Source: an uncultured Pseudomonas sp.
Lineage (GTDB): Bacteria; Pseudomonadota; Gammaproteobacteria; Pseudomonadales; Pseudomonadaceae
NCBI GenBank assembly: GCA_937863915.1
Contig: CALMID010000061.1
Coordinates: 1 to 15,185 of the forward strand
DNA: 15,185 nt
Direction of reading: 5' to 3'
Positions 10,701 to 15,185 of the stretch are shown in pieces. Numbering within the stretch: position 1 is the stretch's first letter; each line of letters opens with the position of its first letter. The notes under the pieces are model-generated. The model worked only from the letters and a program-made list of their open reading frames with translations, was not told the DNA's origin and searched no databases. A program made the translations under genes and the position numbers.

Positions 10701-10965
10701 CGGTAAAGAACAGGCTGATCGCCAGCGAGTCGCCGAACAGCAACTCGGCGGCAAGGTTGCCCAACGCCATGCACGGTAGCAGTACCAGCCAATGGCGGCG
10801 CGGGTGGCTGAACAGCACGGCAATGGCCAGGGCATTGGCCAGCCAGATGCTGGCAACGCCTGGCCCCTGGCGGCTGAGATAGAGCGACATCAGGGCCAGC
10901 CCGAGATAGCCGAATATCAGCAGCAGGCAGGTGCCCGGGCGCAGTCGCGGCGTGTTGGCGATCAT
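7726..10965 (-). CDS. Hybrid sensor histidine kinase: MASE1-PAS-HisKA-HATPase-REC-REC-Hpt
   Basis: This is a 1079-residue inner-membrane hybrid kinase holding a whole phosphorelay. Residues 1-285 form a MASE1-type sensor with about eight membrane segments (GVASIWLANALAIAVLF at 36-52 is typical). A PAS domain follows at about 297-415. The HisKA H-box has H444 (FLANMSHEIRTPMNG). The ATPase domain has the N-box (N557, N561), G1 DTGIGI at 592-597 and G2 GSGLGLAIS at 622-630. Receiver 1 (about 679-800) has E685/D686, phospho-acceptor D734 and K787, but N765 where the switch Thr/Ser usually stands. Receiver 2 (about 823-940) has E829/D830, D875, T904 and K926. The C-terminal Hpt domain has H1016 in HTQRGSLATLG. 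The ATG overlaps the stop of the upstream binding-protein gene (ATGA at 10965-10962), which predicts translational coupling and a joint role; only a weak AGG (10976-10974) lies upstream. No response regulator gene is in the window, so the final output is unknown. Architecture resembles BarA/GacS and BvgS/EvgS kinases. Confidence 0.95.
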   Translation of the reverse strand: MIANTPRLRPGTCLLLIFGYLGLALMSLYLSRQGPGVASIWLANALAIAVLFSHPRRHWLVLLPCMALGNLAAELLFGDSLAISLFFTGVNLLEVSLAACLLQRATAATRQMQDNPLALLRTLGNGAVWPVLLSASLGAFGLSQLQLGHYVDLWLIWFASSCTGSVALLPLMLIWRQRGLADLLGDFHPLLTPTLLLGCLSLGILALLYLPFPFVYLGAPLLLATFYLSLANIALFNACLAMLVSGMLSLGLFIPPPLTASWQAMLLYLPILAVLMPPLLLSASLQQARQRELDFRISEQRFRGALAFAGTGVALASSDGLITEANQRLCQLFGYRREELLGTQHLDLSHPDDRNLSRERLDELLAGKCDFYALDKRFLNSHGQPFWAHVTVSRLPRQNDADELIVQIDDISDKVEAQHKLNQLRIVAEKANRTKSEFLANMSHEIRTPMNGVLGIAQLLERTELNSTQRKYLDMLHDAGKSLLAVINDILDFAKIEAGRLQLSPCEFELDELVSHMASLMTLQAGERDLELLIQVDPQVPGRLFADRNRLQQILANLTGNAIKFTPHGEVELSIGIRQQDNRSLLHFRVRDTGIGIGAQQQASLFEALESSEPVRTPPSGGSGLGLAISKRLVQLMGGELGLHSAANQGSEFWFDLPLKQPLPSSVTALPEIAALAGLRVLLVEDHPRCRQILWQQLCAYRCSVDCAESCADAEVLFEQALMAGQPYQLLLIDWQMPGANGLQTLERLREHAPKAMPPCLLMVNAFAREHLTGTDTQPPVTSLLLKPVTRSSLQRQMLEALQHPQSLLADELLREQQPLQGSHLLLVEDNTLNQLVAQGILEKMGAQVSVASDGQQALERLRRTDQPFDLVLMDIQMPGMDGLTATRLIRDELGLQLPVLAMTAGVSPREREQCREAGMNAFIAKPIEQHLLLKSLLPYLPHRPVSPGDTAVAIAQPSAVFNADNLQRLCAASPDVHLTMAGLIAAAIERGLQPLEEIREAWHNGQHDEASRLLHTQRGSLATLGAVGVPALCLRLEDSIRLQQTDRIEPLLAELDSEFRALLDALQQWLRDHPPGKA

Positions 10966-11870
10966 GAGGCAAGCCTGCGTTGTCGCCAGGCATGCCAGCC
11001 CAGCAGAGTGGTGGCGATCAGCAGCATGAGCAGTGCAGCAGCTTTCAGCAGTTGGCCACCGGGTGCGTTTGGCGGGCTGGCCAGCGGCTGCAGCCAGGGC
11101 GTCAGCAGCGCTTCACGTTCCTGCAGGCTGAGTGAGCGCAGGCCGGTATCGAGGATGCTGCCCAGCTCCGGCCAGTCCTTGCGGTAGGCCAGGCTCAGGG
11201 GATAGTCGAAGCCGATGCGCGTGCCGATCTGCAGGGCCTTGGCGTTGAACTGCTGCAGCAGGTAACTGGCGCTGCCGAGGTCGAGCACCACGGCTTCCAC
11301 CTGGCGGTTGAGCAGCGCCTGGATGCCTTCGCGGTCACCGGGCAGGGCCTGCCAGTCCACCTCCGGGAAGTGCTGGCGAACGAAGGCTTCGACGGCATAG
11401 CCCTGGCCGACGGCCACCTTCTGGCCTTGCAGCTGGTTCAGGGTCAGGGTGCTGCGCTGGTCGCGGCGCAGCATCAGGACGGTCGGGACCTGCACGTAGG
11501 GAGCAGTGAAGGCCAGGTACTCGGAACGTTCCGCCGTCGGGCGCAGCGAGGTGAGCAGGTCGATCCTGCCAGCGCGAACCTCACTCAGCAGCTGGTCCAG
11601 CGGCGCGGCCGGAGCCCGTTGCAGCGGCAGGTTCAGGCGTTGCTGCAGGAGCATCAGCAGGTCATGGGAGAGGCCGCGTGGCTGTTGCTGCGCGTCGAGG
11701 TAGATGAATGGCTGATAGTCGCTTTCGGCGGCCCAGACGATCTGCGGGTGCTGGCGCAGCCAGGCCTGCTGTTCCGCGCTCAGCGTCAGCCCCGCCGCCA
11801 GCAGCGAGGGTGTCGCCAGTAGCAGAAGCAGCGCCCACCAAGGCTGTTTGTGATTGCGCGAGCGGAGCAT
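10962..11870 (-). CDS. Membrane-anchored periplasmic substrate-binding (Venus flytrap) protein, kinase partner
   Basis: This 302-residue protein has a family 3 solute-binding (SBP_bac_3) domain. A signal sequence covers about residues 1-26 (charged start, then ALLLLLATPSLLAA). The flytrap domain follows, with YQPFIYLDA at 52-60, GLSHDLL at 66-72, and GRIDLLTSLRPTAER at 101-115 leading into the FTAPY motif at 121-125. R115 and D197 stand where amino-acid binding proteins hold the ligand carboxylate and amino groups. A single membrane helix (about 273-293) ends in a short basic tail, RQRR, predicted cytoplasmic. Unlike transport binding proteins it is anchored at its C-terminus and no ABC transporter gene is nearby. 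Its stop overlaps the kinase start by 4 nt. I infer that it is the periplasmic sensor for that kinase, like the N-terminal domains of BvgS/EvgS. The ATG at 11870 has GGAGG (complement of 11881-11885) at a rather long 10 nt. It could instead have an independent role. Confidence 0.9.
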   Translation of the reverse strand: MLRSRNHKQPWWALLLLLATPSLLAAGLTLSAEQQAWLRQHPQIVWAAESDYQPFIYLDAQQQPRGLSHDLLMLLQQRLNLPLQRAPAAPLDQLLSEVRAGRIDLLTSLRPTAERSEYLAFTAPYVQVPTVLMLRRDQRSTLTLNQLQGQKVAVGQGYAVEAFVRQHFPEVDWQALPGDREGIQALLNRQVEAVVLDLGSASYLLQQFNAKALQIGTRIGFDYPLSLAYRKDWPELGSILDTGLRSLSLQEREALLTPWLQPLASPPNAPGGQLLKAAALLMLLIATTLLGWHAWRQRRLAS

Positions 11871-11919
11871 GTCCTTGAGTCCTCCAGCGTGCCGGGTGAG
11901 CGCGGCGGAATCTGCCGAC

Positions 11920-11930
11920 GACAGGCTGTC
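11920..11930. repeat. Short palindrome upstream of the sensor operon
   Basis: GACAGGCTGTC is an 11-base palindrome (5-bp arms, one central base) in the 100-nt gap between the thioesterase stop and the binding-protein start. It lies about 50 nt upstream of the sensor start codon, where an operator could be. A TTGAGA that could serve as a minus-strand -35 lies beside it, but no good -10 follows at normal spacing. Such a short palindrome can easily arise by chance. No terminator is visible in this gap, so read-through from the thioesterase gene is possible. Confidence 0.2.
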
Positions 11931-11970
11931 TCAACAGGGTAGCTGCTTTGCCCCGGCTGACCAGACGGGC

Positions 11971-12417
11971 TTAGCTACGCCGGCGGAGCTGATAGATCGC
12001 CTCGCTTTCGGCGACCACGCTGCCATCTTCGGCGGTCAGTTGCAGCTGCAGCGGGTAATCGGCCTTGCCGTGCTCGCTGGCCAGGGCCTGCAGACGCTCG
12101 ATATCCGCGCTGCTCATGCGGGCTTCGACCCGGATATCACCGGTGGCCGGGCGCAGGAAGCGCAGGTTCAGGCTCTTGACGATGGGGTAGTAGTGCTCGG
12201 CATCGAAACTGGTGAGAAACAGCGCCCCGCCGGGGATTTCCGCCACGGTGAACAGGGCGCCGGCATACATGCTGCCGATATGGTTTTCATTGCCGGCCAG
12301 CGGCATGCACAGGCGCACATGGCCGGGCTCGAGGACCTCGGCCTTGAGGCCCGAGCGTTTGACGAAGGCGATCTGCTCTTCGGTGAGGCGACGCACCAGC
12401 TCGGTGGGCAGGGGCAT
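11971..12417 (-). CDS. Hotdog-fold thioesterase-like protein (YiiD_C/DUF4442 type)
   Basis: This small cytoplasmic protein of 148 residues has features of the hotdog thioesterase superfamily. The most telling is the stretch NHIGSMYAGALFTVAE at 45-60: a conserved Asn/His followed by the glycine-rich central helix that ends in an acidic residue, E60, often catalytic in this fold. A beta-rich half follows (KSLNLRFLRPATGDIRVEARM at about 81-101 and VVAESEAIYQLRR at the end). I assign it to the DUF4442 or YiiD C-terminal type rather than PaaI because of this motif; the exact subfamily is a judgement. The likely reaction is hydrolysis of an acyl-CoA or acyl-ACP thioester; the substrate is unknown. 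ATG 12417 has GGAG (complement of 12425-12428) 7 nt upstream. It lies 95 nt after trxC on the same strand with only a weak 6-bp hairpin between, so co-transcription is possible. Confidence 0.85.
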   Translation of the reverse strand: MPLPTELVRRLTEEQIAFVKRSGLKAEVLEPGHVRLCMPLAGNENHIGSMYAGALFTVAEIPGGALFLTSFDAEHYYPIVKSLNLRFLRPATGDIRVEARMSSADIERLQALASEHGKADYPLQLQLTAEDGSVVAESEAIYQLRRRS

Positions 12418-12512
12418 GGCGGGACTCCGTTCTTGTCGTTGTCCGGCCAGCCTAAGGGTTGGTCATGCGCCAGGGAATGACCTCAGACGCCGCATCGGCC
12501 TGACCAAAGTGC

Positions 12513-12947
12513 TCACACCCCCTGCTGGCGCAGCCAGCCGAGCAGTTGCGGCAACGGCAGGGCGCCGCTCTGGCGCGCCACTTCCACGCCGCCCCTGAGC
12601 AGGATCAGGGTCGGGATCGAGCGGATGCCCATTTCGGCGGACAGCTGCGGATTGGCTTCGCTGTCCAGCTTGGCCAGGCGGCAGCGCCCCTGCAACTGGC
12701 CGGCGGCCTGCTCGAAGATCGGTGCAAAGCTGCGACACGGACCGCACCAGCTGGCCCAGACATCGATCAGCAGCGGCAGGTCGCCTCTGTTCTGCGCGTC
12801 GAAGCTGGCCTGGGTGAGTTCGAAGGGCTTGCCGGGCAGCACGTCGGCCTTGCAGCGGCCACAGCGCGGGGCATCGGCCAGGCGTGCGGCAGGAATGCGG
12901 TTGAGGCCATGGCAGGCCGGGCAGGGGATCAGCAGTGGGTCGCTCAT
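12513..12947 (-). CDS. trxC: Thioredoxin 2 with N-terminal zinc finger
   Basis: This cytoplasmic thiol-disulfide reductase has 144 residues (E. coli TrxC has 139). The N-terminal zinc module has C9, C12, C29 and C32 with spacing C-x2-C-x16-C-x2-C, the exact TrxC pattern that separates it from TrxA. The thioredoxin fold carries the redox site WCGPC at 67-71 and the cis-proline P112 in RSIPTL. TrxC is reduced by thioredoxin reductase and protects against oxidative stress. In E. coli it is under OxyR; I see no clear OxyR site here. ATG 12947 has GGAGG (complement of 12953-12957) 5 nt upstream. Both the Shine-Dalgarno and the start codon lie within the right arm of a perfect 15-bp inverted repeat, so translation may be controlled by RNA folding. 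metY ends only 59 nt upstream, which suggests joint transcription and a link between sulfur metabolism and thiol redox. Confidence 0.95.
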   Translation of the reverse strand: MSDPLLIPCPACHGLNRIPAARLADAPRCGRCKADVLPGKPFELTQASFDAQNRGDLPLLIDVWASWCGPCRSFAPIFEQAAGQLQGRCRLAKLDSEANPQLSAEMGIRSIPTLILLRGGVEVARQSGALPLPQLLGWLRQQGV

Positions 12948-12991
12948 AAGCGCCTCCAGTGGGGAATGACTCCAATCTGGAGGCGCTTATG
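12945..12991 (-). promoter_or_regulatory. Inverted repeat enclosing the trxC ribosome-binding site and start codon
   Basis: CATAAGCGCCTCCAG at 12945-12959 and CTGGAGGCGCTTATG at 12977-12991 are perfect 15-bp reverse complements separated by 17 nt. In a leftward metY-trxC transcript the second-made arm contains GGAGG (12957-12953) and the AUG (12947-12945) of trxC, so the hairpin would hide both from ribosomes. Neither end is followed by a T run, so it is not a normal intrinsic terminator. It may be a translational switch, a thermosensor-like hairpin, an operator for a dimeric regulator, or a chance duplication in inverse orientation. The repeat itself is certain; its role is inferred. Confidence 0.6.
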
Positions 12992-13006
12992 GCGATATCA
13001 AGGGGA

Positions 13007-14284
13007 TCAGCCCTTGGAGGCTTCGAGGGCCTGGCTCAGGTCGGCGAGGATGTCGTCGCTGTGCTCGATGCCGATCGACAGGCGGATCATGTCGCGCGGC
13101 ACACCGGCCTTGGCCAGTTCCTCGTCATTGAGCTGGCGGTGGGTGGTCGAGGCCGGGTGGCAGGCCAGCGACTTGGCGTCGCCGATGTTGACCAGACGTA
13201 CCACCAGCTTCAGGGCGTCGATGAAGCGCGCGCCGGCTTCCTGACCGCCGACAATGCCGAAGGAGAGAATCCCCGCCGGCTGGCCGCTGCAGAAACGTTG
13301 CGCCAGGGCGTGCTCGGGATGATCCGGCAGGCCGGCGTATTTCACCCAGGCCACCTGCGGGTGGTTCTGCAGGAACTGCGCGACTTTCAAGGCATTCTCG
13401 CAGTGGCGCTCCATGCGCAGGGCCAGGGTTTCCAGGCCTTGCAGGATGAGGAAGGCGTTGAACGGCGAGATCGCCGCGCCCATGTTGCGCAGCGGCACCA
13501 CGCGGCAGCGGCCGATGAACGCCGCCGGGCCGAAGGCCTCGGTGTAGGTCACGCCGTGGTAGGACACGTCCGGGGTGTTGAGCAGGGCGAAGCGCTCTTT
13601 GTGTTGTGCCCAGGGGAACTGCCCCGAATCGACGACGATGCCGCCAATGCTGGTGCCGTGGCCGCCCATGTACTTGGTCAGCGAGTGCACCACGATGTCG
13701 GCGCCGTGCTCGAACGGCCGGCAGAGAATCGGCGTGGCCACGGTGTTGTCGACGATCAGCGGCACACCATGGCGGTGCGCGGCGTCGGCCAGGGCCTTGA
13801 GGTCGATGATGTTGCCGGCCGGGTTGCCGATCGACTCGCAGAATACGGCCTTGGTCTTGCTGTCGATCAGTGCTTCCAGGGCGGCGATGTCGTCATGGGG
13901 GGCGAAGCGTACTTCGATGCCCTGGCGTGGCAGGGTGTGGGCGAACAGGTTGTAGGTGCCGCCGTACAGCTTGGCCACCGAGACGATGTTGTCGCCGACC
14001 TCGGCGATGGTCTGGATGGCGTAGGTGATGGCGGCCATGCCCGAGGCCACGGCCAGCGCGCCGACGCCGCCTTCCAGCGCTGCCACGCGCTTTTCCAGCA
14101 CATCGGTGGTGGGGTTCATGATGCGCGTGTAGATGTTGCCGGCCACCTTCAGGTCGAACAGGTCGGCACCGTGCTGGGTGTCGTCGAAGGCGTAGGAGGT
14201 GGTCTGGTAGATCGGCACCGCCACCGCCTTGGTGGTCGGGTCGGGGCTGTAGCCGGCGTGGATGGCCAGGGTTTCCAGTTTCAT
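13007..14284 (-). CDS. metY: O-acetylhomoserine sulfhydrylase (homocysteine synthase)
   Basis: This PLP enzyme makes homocysteine from O-acetylhomoserine and sulfide in methionine synthesis, in the cytoplasm. It has 425 residues, the usual length for the OAH sulfhydrylase branch and longer than cystathionine gamma-synthase (about 385-400). The Cys/Met-metabolism PLP signature has the Schiff-base lysine K204 in [12 protein letters not shown]52 and R54 (YTRIMNPT) are the phosphate-contact residues supplied by the neighbouring subunit. The cofactor-stacking YGGTYN motif is at 107-112, and D179 (VDNTVATP) contacts the PLP ring nitrogen. ATG 14284 has AAGGA (complement of 14293-14297) 8 nt upstream. 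A 206-nt gap separates it from the permease gene, so metY probably has its own promoter. trxC follows 59 nt downstream on the same strand. A related O-succinylhomoserine enzyme (MetZ) is the main alternative; the length and N-terminal [10 protein letters not shown] favour MetY. Confidence 0.94.
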   Translation of the reverse strand: MKLETLAIHAGYSPDPTTKAVAVPIYQTTSYAFDDTQHGADLFDLKVAGNIYTRIMNPTTDVLEKRVAALEGGVGALAVASGMAAITYAIQTIAEVGDNIVSVAKLYGGTYNLFAHTLPRQGIEVRFAPHDDIAALEALIDSKTKAVFCESIGNPAGNIIDLKALADAAHRHGVPLIVDNTVATPILCRPFEHGADIVVHSLTKYMGGHGTSIGGIVVDSGQFPWAQHKERFALLNTPDVSYHGVTYTEAFGPAAFIGRCRVVPLRNMGAAISPFNAFLILQGLETLALRMERHCENALKVAQFLQNHPQVAWVKYAGLPDHPEHALAQRFCSGQPAGILSFGIVGGQEAGARFIDALKLVVRLVNIGDAKSLACHPASTTHRQLNDEELAKAGVPRDMIRLSIGIEHSDDILADLSQALEASKG

Positions 14285-14316
14285 GCGCGCATTCCTTGAG
14301 GCAGAAGAAAGGCCGC

Positions 14317-14402
14317 AGCATGGAAAAAGCTGAATGAGTGGTCAATGCGCCAGAGCAATAAAAAGACGGTTGTTCTAGATCTTTTGGCTAGGTGCTTAGA
14401 AC
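14317..14402 (-). promoter_or_regulatory. metY leader: weak promoter candidate and an inverted repeat
   Basis: The 206-nt gap upstream of metY is locally AT-rich compared with its surroundings, as expected of a promoter region. On the minus strand TTGACC (14345-14340) could be a -35, but the hexamer 17 nt later, CATGCT (14322-14317), matches a -10 at only 3 of 6 bases. Further upstream GTTCTA (14372-14377) and TAGAAC (14397-14402) form a 6-bp inverted repeat with 19 nt between, possibly a regulator site. I see no SAM-riboswitch-like fold, but did not compute one. Confidence 0.28.
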
Positions 14403-14434
14403 CCTGGCGCCTGTTGCTTGGCCTTCAGAAACGC

Positions 14435-14471
14435 CACGGCCCCCGCGCTGAGGATCAGGGCAGGGGCCGTG
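14435..14471 (-). terminator. Possible terminator of the TauE-type permease gene
   Basis: On the minus strand, starting 19 nt past the permease stop, CACGGCCCC (14471-14463) pairs with GGGGCCGTG (14443-14435), a 9-bp stem. The 19-nt loop contains a smaller hairpin, CTGA-GGA-TCAG (plus strand 14448-14458). GCGTTTCTG follows, only a weak T run. It probably ends the permease transcript before metY. Confidence 0.55.
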
Positions 14472-14490
14472 TGAGAGCCGTTGGTCGTGA

Positions 14491-15185
14491 TCAGACCAGT
14501 GCTTTGTAGATGTTGTAGGCGCTGATGAAGGTGATCAGGCAGCCCACGATGGTCAGCAGCGTTCTGGCCGGCAGCTTCTTGCACAGCAGGGCAGCGAAGG
14601 GCGCGGCGAACAGACCACCAAACACCAGGCCGGCCACCATCATCCAGGTGCTCGGCTCGCCGGCCAGCAGAATGAAGGAGGTGGCGCTGGCGATGGTCAG
14701 GAAGAACTCGGCGAAATTGACCGAGCCGATGGTGGTGCGCGGATCGCTTCCGGAGCCCAGCAGGCTGCTGGTGACTACCGGGCCCCAGCCACCACCACCG
14801 GCAGCATCGACGAAACCGCCGAACAGGGCCAGTTTGGCCACGTGCTTGGGCTCCTTGCGCTGCTTCACATGGCGGTAGGCCTTGCTCAGGATGTACAGCC
14901 CCATCAGCAGCAGATACGCGGAGATGAAGGGCTTCATCACCGCGCCGTCGAACTGGGTGATCAGCACGGCACCCAGCACGGCACCGATGATGCCGGGCAG
15001 CAGCAGGCGCAGGAACAGTGACTTGTTGACGTTGCCCAGTTTGACGTGGGAGATGCCCGACAGGCCGGTGGTGAACACCTCGGCAATGTGCACGCTGGCG
15101 CTGGCCGCCGCCGGGCTGGCGCCGGCCGACAGCAGGAAGGTGGTGGCGGTGATGCCGTAGGCCATGCCCAGTGCGCCGTCGATGA
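14491..15185 (-). CDS. TauE/SafE (DUF81) family membrane permease, partial
   Basis: This inner-membrane protein belongs to the TauE/SafE family, whose members export sulfite, sulfoacetate or related organic anions. The frame runs off the right edge; 230 codons are seen and the start is missing. I read through the internal ATG at 15165 because the codons before it (IDGALG) belong to the first family motif. Two copies of that motif are visible: IDGALGMAYGITATTFLL at the start of the fragment and FVDAAGGGGWGPVVTSSLL about 120 residues later, each followed by a similar xVxxAExF(x)T segment. This is the internal duplication typical of the family. Six to seven hydrophobic segments can be drawn, ending with TLLTIVGCLITFISAYNIY. 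Its place upstream of metY suggests sulfur anion transport, but substrate and direction cannot be told from sequence. Confidence 0.9.
   Translation of the reverse strand, partial: IDGALGMAYGITATTFLLSAGASPAAASASVHIAEVFTTGLSGISHVKLGNVNKSLFLRLLLPGIIGAVLGAVLITQFDGAVMKPFISAYLLLMGLYILSKAYRHVKQRKEPKHVAKLALFGGFVDAAGGGGWGPVVTSSLLGSGSDPRTTIGSVNFAEFFLTIASATSFILLAGEPSTWMMVAGLVFGGLFAAPFAALLCKKLPARTLLTIVGCLITFISAYNIYKALV

Noticed and set aside
12447..12462. Weak 6-bp hairpin (with one G-T pair) between trxC and the thioesterase gene as a terminator
   Set aside because: Short stem, no T run, expected by chance in GC-rich DNA.
12945..12991. The trxC palindrome as a metY intrinsic terminator
   Set aside because: No T run follows on either strand, and the arm contains the trxC start codon, so a normal terminator role is unlikely.
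12959..14299. A 446-codon plus-strand open frame antisense to metY, as a protein gene
   Set aside because: metY is certain on the other strand and the antisense product has the repetitive Gly/Val/His/Asp composition of a shadow frame. Only its start signal is kept as an observation.
14396..14584. A 62-codon minus-strand frame overlapping the end of the permease gene
   Set aside because: It overlaps the permease in another frame, runs through its terminator, and has no family features.

Overview
The window is a GC-rich stretch of ordinary chromosome from a gammaproteobacterium, most probably a Pseudomonas or close relative. The basis is the gene content and order (gltB-gltD, then hemE, then a ParA-type ATPase, a two-domain universal stress protein, metY and a TauE-type permease) and the codon use. 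I see no insertion sequence, phage gene, CRISPR array, tRNA or rRNA. The genus call is an inference from family resemblance and remembered pseudomonad gene order, not from a search.

Left part, plus strand. The 3' two-thirds of gltB (cut by the left edge) and complete gltD encode the two subunits of NADPH-dependent glutamate synthase and end at a strong terminator. hemE (uroporphyrinogen decarboxylase) follows as its own unit with its own terminator. Next is a single ParA/MinD-type ATPase with no ParB partner. It converges on the minus-strand genes at a perfect 14-bp hairpin near 6808-6839.

Right part, minus strand. All remaining genes read leftward, in transcription order: a TauE/SafE-type permease (cut by the right edge), metY (O-acetylhomoserine sulfhydrylase), trxC (thioredoxin 2 with an N-terminal zinc finger), a small hotdog-fold thioesterase, a membrane-anchored periplasmic substrate-binding protein, a 1079-residue hybrid histidine kinase, and the universal stress protein. 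The binding protein and the kinase overlap by 4 nt (ATGA) and look like one signalling unit. The kinase is a full phosphorelay in one chain: MASE1 membrane domain, PAS, HisKA, HATPase, two receivers and an Hpt domain. Its periplasmic sensor domain, which BvgS/EvgS-type kinases carry in the same polypeptide, is here a separate coupled gene.

The points most worth a second look are: (1) this split periplasmic-sensor/MASE1-kinase pair, whose binding pocket looks suited to an amino-acid-like ligand; (2) a perfect 15-bp inverted repeat that buries both the Shine-Dalgarno and the start codon of trxC; (3) an Anr/FNR-like half-perfect box placed about 41 bp upstream of a plausible start site for the stress-protein gene; and (4) a near-match to a sigma-54 promoter before the solitary parA. 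Everything else is well-known housekeeping metabolism: glutamate, heme, methionine/sulfur and redox.
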